From assembly GCA_038040445.1 (NCBI GenBank), contig JBBPIG010000039.1, forward strand, positions 1 to 39,992: 39,992 bases of DNA, read 5' to 3'. A program made the translations under genes and the position numbers. Shown here one piece after another: positions 1 through 7,668 of this stretch; the stretch's first letter is position 1; the number at the start of each line of letters is the position of its first letter. The DNA comes from Acidobacteriota bacterium. Lineage in GTDB: Bacteria; Acidobacteriota; Blastocatellia; UBA7656. The notes under the pieces were generated by a model. That model did no database searches, had not been told where the DNA came from, and saw only the letters and a program-made list of their open reading frames with translations.

Positions 1-2468
1 GTTCCAAACGTTATGTTTCCGTTTGAATTCCAGAAGAACCCGTTCCACACACAATTTGCAGTTCCAACGGGCCCGCCAAACAGAAACTCAAACCCACCGT
101 GGAGCAGGCCTGTCAGCGGTGGACTGCCAGCGCCGTCGTTGTCATCGCCCCTGTTCGGCGTGTTCTGATCGTCACCACCGGCGACCTGATGTCCAGGATC
201 GAGTGACTCAAACACAATTGCCGTCGTGAGAGTAGAGTCATCGGCAAGTACTCCCACCGTTTGTCCAAGTGACCCCAAGAGAGCCCCGGTTGAGTCTATC
301 ACGGTTACCGCAGAACCATTAATCCCCAAACCGTTCGGCGCCAACCGGTTCGTATAACGCAGGAACCCTCGCGCCAAGCCGGTCAAGCCCGCGGGCGTCA
401 CCGTGTTGATATCCAACGGAGCCTGGTAGAAGATGTGATCAAACCTGTCTGAATCTCCATCTCCAATGTTACCGCCTGAAGCTGGCGGGTTCGCAAGCGT
501 ATCTCCTCGCAGATCAACGAAGTCTGCTCGGCGATCTGGCGGGCAGATATCCTCAAAACACAACACCTCGCCCAGCATCGGCGAGGGGCTCTTGCCCACA
601 CCTGCCGGCGCGCCGCCGCTGATCACAAACACCGTGCCCTCGCCGCTTACCGCAAGTCCGGCGTGCGCTGGCACGTAGTCTATCTGCATGTCAACCTTGA
701 GCAGTCCTACTGGCGTACTCGGGACAACCGCAGTCCCACCCACGGCAGGAGCCAGATTCGGCCCGTTGCCCTGGACGAATATGCGGAAGTTGTTCACTCC
801 GGCGATGCGGGTCGTAACCGAAGCATTTGCCACGTCGGCGAATCCGTCCGCCCTTGGCAATGTGCCTCCTACGTCCGGATCCACCTGATCGGGGAACGAA
901 GCCTGCCCTGAACACCCATCGACCAGGCCCTGGCAATCGGCGAAACTGATTACCATCGAAGGCGTCCCCGCAGCACCGAATTGAGTCGGCGCCCCGAACA
1001 ACCCCATCGTTAACTGGTCAAAGCTAACGTCGCCCGCCACAAATGAACGGGACACTGCTGCATACAGGACGTTGCAGGGCCCGGTTGCTATGGCGACTAT
1101 GTTACCCCAAAGGCCTACGTTTCCGCCGCCGTAGTTGGTGTTACGTACTCCGTTCGCGGTTACTACCGGGTTCGCGGCAGTACCTACCCAACTGCCAAGA
1201 GTCGGGGGATCGGGTATGGCTGTTATCACCCGATTGATCCGAGGCGAAAGCAGGCCAGGGCAAGCTGTCACCGTCCGGCAAAGCTCGGTCGCCTTGAGAA
1301 TCGCGCCACCAGTCAGCGCACCCGCCTGAGATGTAATCAAATCTACCAACTGATAATACAGGCTGCCGTCATCATCGACCGCCACGCCTGCGAGGTTAAT
1401 GAATTTGCTCTTGAGTATCTGAATCGCTCCGACCGATGTCACGCCAGTTGCGCTATCAACAAAACCGAACGCGAATATCCGCGTTCGCAGCGGTTGGTTC
1501 GCGGCGTTCTTTGCGCACCCTTCGGAGTCTACGACCGATACATAGACTACTTCTCCGATCACCCCGCAGAGCCCCGTACCAAAATCCCCCAGGTCTGCTA
1601 CCGGGTTGACCGCTATCCCGGTCACCACCACCTGATCGTCCAGACAATCACCCGAAGTGGCTGTTCCGCCCACCAGAGCACCGCCCGGCGCGATAAGGTT
1701 CACTTGCCCAAGGGGGCTCGCGACAGCAGTGAAGCCATTGTTCACCAACTCAACAATGTTCACCTGACTAAAGAGGTCTGCGGCTCCGCCCGGCGCCGTG
1801 CTGAGGCCAGGATTCGTGTCCACGGTTACCCACAGATTCCCTACCGAGTCACCGTAATAATAAACATTCTGATTGAACCCGTTGGCTACCGTGTGCTCGC
1901 TGATCGCCGTACGCGTCAATTCTACGTCGATCTCCGTTTCGGCAAACGAGAAATCATCCACCTTCTGTTCGCGATCTGCCACACAGTCCTCGCGTCCGTC
2001 CCAATCAGCTATCAATGCCACTTCTGAAAACTGATTGTCCCGGCCGCCAATCGCGATGGATAGCGCATCACTCAAAGCGCTACGCGCGTCCAACACCAGC
2101 GGCTGCCCAGACTGTATTGAAACTTGTCCCCCGTCCGCTTTCTTACCCTTGTTGAGCAGCCTCTTGCCGAGCTTCTCGCTCGCCGCGCGGGGATTTGCCA
2201 CCCGATTGAGGCCAAGCAACTTGAGCGTCGCGGCTGGAATCTTCCCCTCCAGTGAGCTGTCCGCTTGGACATCTTCACTCACCTCTCTCTGCTGCTGGCT
2301 CTGCTGAACCGCCGCAGTTGCGGCTTTGACAGCTCGAGCCTTGGCCGCCGATGCACTTGCCGGCGCCGCAGAGCCAGAAGCCGCTGCTCGCAGCCCCACT
2401 AGCGGCAATGCCAAGGCGGCTATCGCCACCACCAGCACTGCCATGAAAACTGCTCTCTTTATGTTCAT
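1..2468 (-). CDS. Large secreted protein of unknown function, 3' end cut by window edge
   Basis: The minus strand stays open from an ATG at 2468 to the window edge, giving about 822 residues without a stop. The start is supported by a GGAGAGGG ribosome-binding site 8 nt upstream. The N-terminus is a clear signal peptide: MNIKRAVF, then a hydrophobic stretch to about residue 25, then an Ala/Ser-rich segment. The body is Gly, Val, Ala and Asp rich with no cytoplasmic enzyme motif. It has scattered Cys residues and beta-rich segments typical of secreted adhesin-like or PEP-CTERM-like proteins. The last visible residues, FWNSNGNITFG, resemble the start of a nidogen-like or choice-of-anchor domain, so the protein probably continues well past the edge. 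I cannot assign a function; cell-surface or extracellular matrix is an inference. Confidence 0.8.
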   Translation of the reverse strand, partial: MNIKRAVFMAVLVVAIAALALPLVGLRAAASGSAAPASASAAKARAVKAATAAVQQSQQQREVSEDVQADSSLEGKIPAATLKLLGLNRVANPRAASEKLGKRLLNKGKKADGGQVSIQSGQPLVLDARSALSDALSIAIGGRDNQFSEVALIADWDGREDCVADREQKVDDFSFAETEIDVELTRTAISEHTVANGFNQNVYYYGDSVGNLWVTVDTNPGLSTAPGGAADLFSQVNIVELVNNGFTAVASPLGQVNLIAPGGALVGGTATSGDCLDDQVVVTGIAVNPVADLGDFGTGLCGVIGEVVYVSVVDSEGCAKNAANQPLRTRIFAFGFVDSATGVTSVGAIQILKSKFINLAGVAVDDDGSLYYQLVDLITSQAGALTGGAILKATELCRTVTACPGLLSPRINRVITAIPDPPTLGSWVGTAANPVVTANGVRNTNYGGGNVGLWGNIVAIATGPCNVLYAAVSRSFVAGDVSFDQLTMGLFGAPTQFGAAGTPSMVISFADCQGLVDGCSGQASFPDQVDPDVGGTLPRADGFADVANASVTTRIAGVNNFRIFVQGNGPNLAPAVGGTAVVPSTPVGLLKVDMQIDYVPAHAGLAVSGEGTVFVISGGAPAGVGKSPSPMLGEVLCFEDICPPDRRADFVDLRGDTLANPPASGGNIGDGDSDRFDHIFYQAPLDINTVTPAGLTGLARGFLRYTNRLAPNGLGINGSAVTVIDSTGALLGSLGQTVGVLADDSTLTTAIVFESLDPGHQVAGGDDQNTPNRGDDNDGAGSPPLTGLLHGGFEFLFGGPVGTANCVWNGFFWNSNGNITFG

Positions 2469-2570
2469 TGTTTTATCCCTCTCCAAAGTTTTTGGGAATC
2501 CCATTCAAATTTGTCTAACCCGGCGACGCCGCCGGAGGTCAAGAATCTGGAAGCACTCGCTAAGGGACAT

Positions 2571-2757
2571 TCTCCGAAAACCTCGGAGATTATCGCGCCT
2601 GCTGCGACCCGTCGGCACCGGTCACTCATCCTGGTGACACGGCACTCAAACCAGCGCCACTCGGCGCGAACCGTCTGTCCGACGGCTTTCGTTTCCAGTC
2701 CTTCTGAAACAAGTTATTTGTGCCTTCGGCGCCGTCTTACTTGCGCTTCAGCGCTGG
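2571..2757 (-). other. Hairpin-rich leader, possible structured RNA
   Basis: The 5' leader of the secreted-protein gene holds at least five short perfect hairpins in under 190 nt. They are a 7-bp stem at 2571-2589, GTCAC/GTGAC at 2621-2638, GCGCC/GGCGC around a 4-nt loop at 2654-2667, CCGTC/GACGG at 2671-2685, and GCGCT/AGCGC near 2744-2755. I could not match the conserved cores of the TPP, cobalamin, SAM, c-di-GMP or c-di-AMP riboswitches. The rest of the gap from 2469 to 3283 shows no convincing gene; an 83-codon frame at 2954-3205 lacks any recognisable feature. Confidence 0.3.
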
Positions 2758-2805
2758 GGCTACTAGATAGAAACAGCGAGTCCTAAACCTGCAAAAAGAA
2801 GGCAT

Positions 2806-2834
2806 ATAATATTCGAACCAACGCCTAAAAGCAA
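2806..2834 (-). promoter_or_regulatory. Possible sigma-70-like promoter for the secreted protein
   Basis: On the minus strand a TATTAT -10 box (2811-2806) follows a TTGCTT -35-like hexamer (2834-2829) with a 17-nt spacer. Transcription would start near 2799 and give a leader of roughly 330 nt before the ATG at 2468. The -35 matches consensus at only three positions, so this is tentative. Confidence 0.3.
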
Positions 2835-3213
2835 CGATAAAATCAACCAACTCAAAAAATAAATTGATACAGAACACGGCTACAGTTGGCAAACTGCTGC
2901 CGCTGAACGCACTGCACTAGCCGTGCCACGGCGAGCACTCACCTAAGAACTATTTGCCGCACGAGCTTATAACCTCGATAGACGTAGAAGTTATGGAGTT
3001 TAGTCCTTTACCGCAATGCCGTGCTGCTCGCACGCTGACCTCCGTATTTGGATACAAAGTTTCCGACGGGGTGCCCATTTACTATCCACACGGTAATCAC
3101 TATCCATCTAGTTCCTCCCTCAAACAGATATCGGGGGGCCAGTTAGTAATCTGTGATTTTGGTCCATTGCTTTGTAGGAGCTCGCTTCATTCCTCTGTGC
3201 TCTAAAGGTTGAT

Positions 3214-3243
3214 TTGCCTACATCGGGGCGGGACCACTATAAT
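3214..3243 (+). promoter_or_regulatory. Likely sigma-70-like promoter for the HAD/radical SAM pair
   Basis: A perfect TATAAT at 3238-3243 lies 18 nt after TTGCCT at 3214-3219. The predicted start, near 3250, is downstream of the ATG at 3209 but upstream of the TTG at 3284. This supports the TTG start for the next gene. Confidence 0.5.
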
Positions 3244-3283
3244 TCGCAGTTCACTGCGCACTCCGCGAAAGAGGAAAGTCGAT

Positions 3284-3994
3284 TTGAACCATCAGACACG
3301 AGCAATTCTTTTTGATTTAGATGGCACACTCATAGACACGACCGACCTCATACTGAGATGTTTTCAACACTCATGGGAGACGGTTTGCGGGTTCAACCAT
3401 TCACGCGAAGACCTTATTCAAACGTTCGGCACCCCCTTGCGAGCGGCAATGCATCGATTACTGCTCACGGAGGCTGAATCAAAAAGCGGCAGTCGGGGAG
3501 CCGAGGGCGATCCTGATGTCGTTGACCATTTGCTCGCTGAGTATCGATCATTCAATGTCGCCAATCACGACTCGCTGGCTCGGCCTTTCGAGGGCACTTG
3601 CGAGGTAGTGACGGAACTTAGATGCCGCGGGTACTTGATCGGGGTGGTAACCTCAAAGAGCCGTGAACTCGCGCTTCGCGGGCTCAGGCTATGCGCCCTC
3701 GACGGTCTAATCCACTCGGCTGTCTTCCTGGAAGATACAGATACTCACAAGCCACTTCCCGAGCCGATACACGCCGCGTTGGAAAGGTTGAGCGCCAAGT
3801 CGAGCTCGGCAGCATATATTGGCGATAGCCGCCACGACATCGTAGCGGCGCGCGCGGCCGGGGTCCGGACAGTGGCGGCACTATGGGGTCCGGCGCCTCG
3901 TACCGAGCTTGAACGCGAGCGGCCCGATTTCCTCGCCGAGTCGATCACCGATCTGCTCGAGATTTTCAGTCGAGAGAATAGGGCATTACTATAA
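3284..3994 (+). CDS. HAD-family hydrolase, phosphoglycolate/pyrophosphate phosphatase-like
   Basis: A 236-residue member of HAD subfamily IA, which removes phosphate from small phosphorylated metabolites through an aspartyl-phosphate intermediate. All four HAD motifs are visible: DLDGTL near residue 11 (nucleophile and acid/base Asp), VTSKSR near 123, HKPLPEP (motif III Lys) near 155, and GDSRHD near 180. The helical cap lies between motifs I and II. I chose the TTG start because GAGGAAAG sits just upstream and a TATAAT box precedes it; an in-frame ATG at 3209 would lie before the predicted transcript start. The radical SAM gene begins 13 nt after the stop, so the two are probably co-transcribed. 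The substrate cannot be told from sequence; phosphoglycolate phosphatase (Gph) or PpaX are the closest patterns. Confidence 0.85.
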   Translation: MNHQTRAILFDLDGTLIDTTDLILRCFQHSWETVCGFNHSREDLIQTFGTPLRAAMHRLLLTEAESKSGSRGAEGDPDVVDHLLAEYRSFNVANHDSLARPFEGTCEVVTELRCRGYLIGVVTSKSRELALRGLRLCALDGLIHSAVFLEDTDTHKPLPEPIHAALERLSAKSSSAAYIGDSRHDIVAARAAGVRTVAALWGPAPRTELERERPDFLAESITDLLEIFSRENRALL

Positions 3995-4007
3995 GGACAT
4001 CCCAAGA

Positions 4008-5837
4008 ATGCAGAAGATCAAAGATCGATATCGAAAACTACTTACAAGTGAGGTGGGCCTCGTGAGCCACAAGCCTCGCGGGCGCGGCTTAGACATTGCG
4101 CTTGCTTATCCGAACACCTACTACATCGGGATGTCCAACCTCGGTTTTCAAGCAGTCTACCAGCTCTTCAATTCTCATACTGGCGTAACCTGCGAGCGCG
4201 TCTTCGCGCCCGATGCCGACATAGAACAAGAGCTCGATCGGACTCGCACGCCATTGCTATCGTTAGAGTCAGAAACACCGATCTCTGATTTCGATGTGCT
4301 CGCTATCTCGGTTTCATTTGAAACCGACTATCTCAACATTCCCAAGCTGCTCCGGCTCTCAAAGATTCCCGTCAGGACACGGGACCGAAACCACTGGCAC
4401 CCGCTTGTAGTTATGGGTGGCGCCGCGGCCTTTCTGAACCCTGAGCCGGTGGCCGACTTTGTCGATGTGGTTTGCGTCGGCGAGGGCGAAGTGCTCGTGC
4501 CTGCCCTGGTCAGACTAATGAACGAGGCAGCCTCGCGCGAAGATCTGTTGTTGCGGCTTGCTCGAGAGCCTGGTTTCTACGTTCCCAGCTTCTACAACAT
4601 ACATTACCAAACGGACGGGAGCATAAGGGAACTAATCCCCACCAACGGGGCTCCTCGCCGAGTCTTCACGATGCGCAATCCAATGCGTAAGCAGGAAGGC
4701 AACGGGCACTTCGAGGACGACTTCATCCCAGCAAGTGAGATCATAACCGACAACACCGAAATGAGCGGCCGCTACCTTGTTGAGATTTCGCGCGGCTGCT
4801 CGATGGGTTGCCGCTTCTGCTGGGCGGGCTATTCTTATCTTGCTCCCCGAGTTTTTTCCGCCGAGAAGCTCCTCGCTCGCGCGGCCGAGATGCGCAAGCT
4901 CACCGACAAGATCGGACTGGTAGCCACCGCTGTCTGCGATCATCCTGAGATTCATCAGCTCCTGGCGGGCCTGGAAGAGCTAGACTATCAGGTTTCGGTT
5001 TCGTCTTTGCGGCTTGATCAGATCTCACCCGAGCTGCTTGATGCCTTAGTTCGTCGAAATGACCAGCAGATAGCCATCGCCCCAGAGACCGGCTCTGACA
5101 GATTGCGGCGGGTTATCAATAAGGACCTCACAAACGAGCAGGTGGTGGACATCGCCCGGATGATCTTCGACCGCGGCATCCTGAACCTGAAACTTTACAT
5201 GATGATCGGGCTGCCCACCGAAGAAGATGAAGACATAGATGCGATTGTGTCGCTCACCGAGCGAATACGCGAGCGGATGATCGAGGCAGGGAGACCGAGA
5301 GGAAGAGTCGGTTCGATTATCGTTTCGTTGAATGCGTTCGTGCCTAAACCGCAAACTCCATTTCAGTGGGAGCCGATACAACCCGAGAAAGTGATCGATC
5401 AAAAGATCAAATACCTGACGCGAGCCTTTAAGCAAATCCCCAACGTCGAAGTGCGAGCCATGTCGTCGCGCATCGCTCAGCTCCAGGCGTTGCTCTCTCT
5501 AGGCGACCGGCGCGTTTCCGAGTTCATTCTGGAAGCAGACCGAACCGGCAATTGGCGCCAGGCAATGCGAGGTTGGACTGACTATTCGCTCAGGCGGCGT
5601 TCGCTCGATGAACTGCTGCCTTGGGATGTAGTTGACATCGGACTCACAACCGAATTCATGAAGCGGGAATACCAGCGCGCGATGGCCGAGAAGGTCACAA
5701 AGCCTTGCCCGGCGACCGATCCCTGCGTTCGCTGCGGCGTCTGCGATCCGAGCCATGTGCCTGAAGGTGCTCTGGTGCAGTTGTCCTGGATGAAGCCGCC
5801 CAGCGTGCTCGTCGCTTCAGGCTCGGCCGGCGACTAA
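4008..5837 (+). CDS. B12-binding-type radical SAM protein, TIGR03960-like
   Basis: 609 residues. The N-terminal third resembles the Rossmann-like B12-binding fold of the family (DIALAYPNTYYIGMSNLGFQ, then MGGAAAFLNPEPVADF and a VCVGEGE turn). The radical SAM core carries C264-x3-C268-x2-C271 in SRGCSMGCRFCW, the ligands of the 4Fe-4S cluster that cleaves S-adenosylmethionine. Downstream come IAPETGSDRLRR and MMIGLPTEEDED, both typical of the family. The C-terminus has a Cys cluster near residues 567-582 (CPATDPCVRCGVCDPS) that could hold a second metal site. In many bacteria this family is fused to or followed by a DUF2344 domain and sits near RNase E/G and ribosomal genes; neither is present here. 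The start is the ATG at 4008, after AAGGAC. The reaction is unknown. Confidence 0.85.
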   Translation: MQKIKDRYRKLLTSEVGLVSHKPRGRGLDIALAYPNTYYIGMSNLGFQAVYQLFNSHTGVTCERVFAPDADIEQELDRTRTPLLSLESETPISDFDVLAISVSFETDYLNIPKLLRLSKIPVRTRDRNHWHPLVVMGGAAAFLNPEPVADFVDVVCVGEGEVLVPALVRLMNEAASREDLLLRLAREPGFYVPSFYNIHYQTDGSIRELIPTNGAPRRVFTMRNPMRKQEGNGHFEDDFIPASEIITDNTEMSGRYLVEISRGCSMGCRFCWAGYSYLAPRVFSAEKLLARAAEMRKLTDKIGLVATAVCDHPEIHQLLAGLEELDYQVSVSSLRLDQISPELLDALVRRNDQQIAIAPETGSDRLRRVINKDLTNEQVVDIARMIFDRGILNLKLYMMIGLPTEEDEDIDAIVSLTERIRERMIEAGRPRGRVGSIIVSLNAFVPKPQTPFQWEPIQPEKVIDQKIKYLTRAFKQIPNVEVRAMSSRIAQLQALLSLGDRRVSEFILEADRTGNWRQAMRGWTDYSLRRRSLDELLPWDVVDIGLTTEFMKREYQRAMAEKVTKPCPATDPCVRCGVCDPSHVPEGALVQLSWMKPPSVLVASGSAGD

Positions 5838-5846
5838 AGCGGACTC

Positions 5847-5882
5847 GCCGGGCCAAACCTGTTCGACAACAGGCGGCCCGGC
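5847..5882. terminator. Stem-loop between convergent genes, likely bidirectional terminator
   Basis: GCCGGGCC (5847-5854) pairs perfectly with GGCCCGGC (5875-5882), and an inner CCTGT/ACAGG extends the hairpin. It lies between the stop codons of the convergent radical SAM and livG genes. There is no long T tract on either side, so intrinsic termination would be moderate. Confidence 0.55.
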
Positions 5883-5886
5883 AATC

Positions 5887-6603
5887 TTACTTTCCAAGGT
5901 AGGCTTCAATCACTTCAGGGTCGTTGGCGATTTCGGCTGGCGTTCCCTCAGCGATCTTCCTTCCGTGGTTCAGCACGATGACGCGATCGCTGATGCTCAT
6001 TACCACCTGCATAACGTGCTCGACTCCAGCTACCGCCGAAATACCACGCTCATCCCTCAACCTCTTCAGAAGCTCGATCGCTTCTTTTGATTCCGTGGGA
6101 TTGAGCCCGGACATCACCTCGTCAAGTAGTATCAGCCGGGGACCGGTTGCGAGAGAACGCGCGAGTTCGAGCCGCTTTCGCATGCCGATCGGCAAGCCGT
6201 CCGCCTTGGCGCCGCCGACCTCCTTAAGGTCCGTGAACTCTAGCACGTCTTCGGCGATGCTCCGAGCTTCGTCGCGATCGCCGGTGCGCGCGAAAGCCCC
6301 CACCAGGATGTTTTCGAATACGCTCAACCCGCGAAGCGGCTTCACCATCTGAAACGTCCGGCCCACTCCCGCAAGCGCAATTTTGTGTGGCTTTTTACCG
6401 ACCAGATTCACGCCGTCAAAGATAATCTCGCCGCCGGTAGGCCGATGGAAGCCGGTGATCAAATTAAATACCGTCGTCTTGCCCGCACCGTTGGGACCGA
6501 TAATGCTGACCGTCTCGCCCGCACTTACGTTGAAGGTGAGCGAGTCAACCGCAACCAGTCCGCCGAATCGCCTGGTCAGCTCCTTCACTTCAAGCAGAAA
6601 CAC
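5887..6603 (-). CDS. livG: ABC transporter ATPase, LivG type
   Basis: A 238-residue nucleotide-binding subunit of a branched-chain amino-acid type importer (HAAT family), attached to the cytoplasmic face of the permeases. Walker A is GPNGAGKT at 36-43, the Q-loop Gln is at 85, Walker B is LILLDE at 157-162, and the switch His is at 196 in VEHVM. The C-terminal AEGTPAEIANDPEVIEAYLG tail is diagnostic of LivG. The signature region reads LPIGMRKRLELARSL, with Met-Arg-Lys where most LivG proteins have Gln-Gln-Arg or similar. The gene overlaps livM by 14 nt and is the last gene of the operon before a stem-loop. The usual second ATPase, LivF, does not follow. The substrate may be an amino acid, amide or urea-like compound. 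Confidence 0.9.
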   Translation of the reverse strand: MFLLEVKELTRRFGGLVAVDSLTFNVSAGETVSIIGPNGAGKTTVFNLITGFHRPTGGEIIFDGVNLVGKKPHKIALAGVGRTFQMVKPLRGLSVFENILVGAFARTGDRDEARSIAEDVLEFTDLKEVGGAKADGLPIGMRKRLELARSLATGPRLILLDEVMSGLNPTESKEAIELLKRLRDERGISAVAGVEHVMQVVMSISDRVIVLNHGRKIAEGTPAEIANDPEVIEAYLGK

Positions 6604-7540
6604 GTTGAGATTTCCTCGCTCCGAACCTCAAGAGTCTTCGAAAACCGCCCATCAACCCATCCGGCATGAACAGTATGACTATGACCAGCAGCGCCCCGTA
6701 GATCAGGAGGTTCGCCTGGGCGAATTCATTGCGGAAGATTTCGGACGATAGCTTGAGCAGCACCGCTCCCAGAACCGGCCCGGCAACCGTGCCCAACCCG
6801 CCGATTATCGCCATCAGCACGATCTCAACCGACAGAGCGAGCGGCAGTACAATGGTTGGATCGACGAACATAAAGTAGTTCGCGTAAAACGCTCCGGCGA
6901 TCGCCGTAAGCGTTGCGCTGATCGCGAGGGCAAAGAGTTTGTAACGCGTCGTGTCGATGCCAATCGATTCGGCCGTCTCCTCATCTTCCCGTATCGCCAT
7001 GAAGTAATATCCCAGCTTCCGCCGGCTGATCAGTTGACACAGCGCTACCGTTCCCGACGCGATCATAAGAACAATGTAGTAGTAAGGGATTTTACTCGTG
7101 CCGCTAAATATCGAAGGCCGGATCACCACGCCGACCGCACCGCCTGTCAACGCGCTCCAGTTCAACGCGACCAGCCGCACCACCTCGCCAACCGCAATCG
7201 TAGCCAGCGTGAAGTACGGTCCGCGCAGTCGAAAGCATATCCACCCTACGATGAGCGCAATCGGCAAGACAACCAGCGGACCTGCGATCAACGCCCACCA
7301 CGGCGAAAGCTCGGTCTTGCTGGCGATGATCGCTGCCGTATAAGCGCCTATTCCGAAGAATGCTGCGTGACCCAGCGATAACTGGCCCGCAAAACCTCCG
7401 AGGATGTTCCACGCCGACCCGAGGGTGATGTAGAGGAGAATCAGTATCAAGACATGCTGGGAGTATCGCGCCTGGAAAATAAACGGCGCCGAGATTAGAA
7501 ACAGTGCAAGGATTGATAAATAGATTTTGGCTCTCTTCAT
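6590..7540 (-). CDS. livM: ABC transporter permease, LivM type
   Basis: A 316-residue inner-membrane permease of the HAAT family. It has about eight to ten hydrophobic segments, starting with a membrane anchor at residues 6-24. Family hallmarks include YITLGSAWNILGGFAGQLSL near 37-56, then GHAAFFGIGAY, and the cytoplasmic coupling loop REDEETAESIGIDTTRYKL near 183-201, which contacts the ATPase. IGGLGTVAGPVLGA near 251 is the second conserved glycine-rich loop. The gene is followed by livG with a 14-nt overlap. It is separated from the upstream binding-protein/LivH gene by a 128-nt spacer that contains a heptad hairpin repeat. Confidence 0.9.
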   Translation of the reverse strand: MKRAKIYLSILALFLISAPFIFQARYSQHVLILILLYITLGSAWNILGGFAGQLSLGHAAFFGIGAYTAAIIASKTELSPWWALIAGPLVVLPIALIVGWICFRLRGPYFTLATIAVGEVVRLVALNWSALTGGAVGVVIRPSIFSGTSKIPYYYIVLMIASGTVALCQLISRRKLGYYFMAIREDEETAESIGIDTTRYKLFALAISATLTAIAGAFYANYFMFVDPTIVLPLALSVEIVLMAIIGGLGTVAGPVLGAVLLKLSSEIFRNEFAQANLLIYGALLVIVILFMPDGLMGGFRRLLRFGARKSQRVSA

Positions 7541-7569
7541 AAACTCAGGCTAAGCAAGCAGGAACCCGG

Positions 7570-7637
7570 GAATTGCAAATTGCAAATTGAAAAATGAAGA
7601 TTTGAAATTTTCAATTTGCAATTCTCAATTTTCAATG
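7570..7637. repeat. Heptad-repeat hairpin, ATTGCAA word
   Basis: An AT-rich element between two importer genes, reading in 7-nt steps such as GAATTGC, AAATTGC, AAATTGA on the left and CAATTTG, CAATTCT, CAATTTT on the right. The right arm is the approximate reverse complement of the left. Its AT-rich composition contrasts with the GC-rich genes on both sides. It belongs to the family seen at 22.1, 23.4, 24.7, 29.8, 30.8, 33.3 and 35.3 kb. Confidence 0.8.
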
Positions 7638-7668
7638 TGCGCGCCCTCTTGTTTGCTCTCTGCCTCAT

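Noticed and set aside
1-2468. Several short plus- and minus-strand frames read as separate genes
   Set aside because: A single minus-strand frame runs through the whole region from a signal peptide to the window edge; the others are shadows.
2571-2757. A known riboswitch (TPP, cobalamin, SAM, c-di-GMP, c-di-AMP)
   Set aside because: The conserved core sequences of these classes were not found on either strand, so only unnamed hairpins are reported.
2954-3205. An 83-codon plus-strand frame in the gap before the HAD gene
   Set aside because: No family resemblance, no ribosome-binding site and mixed composition. It probably arises by chance in non-coding sequence.
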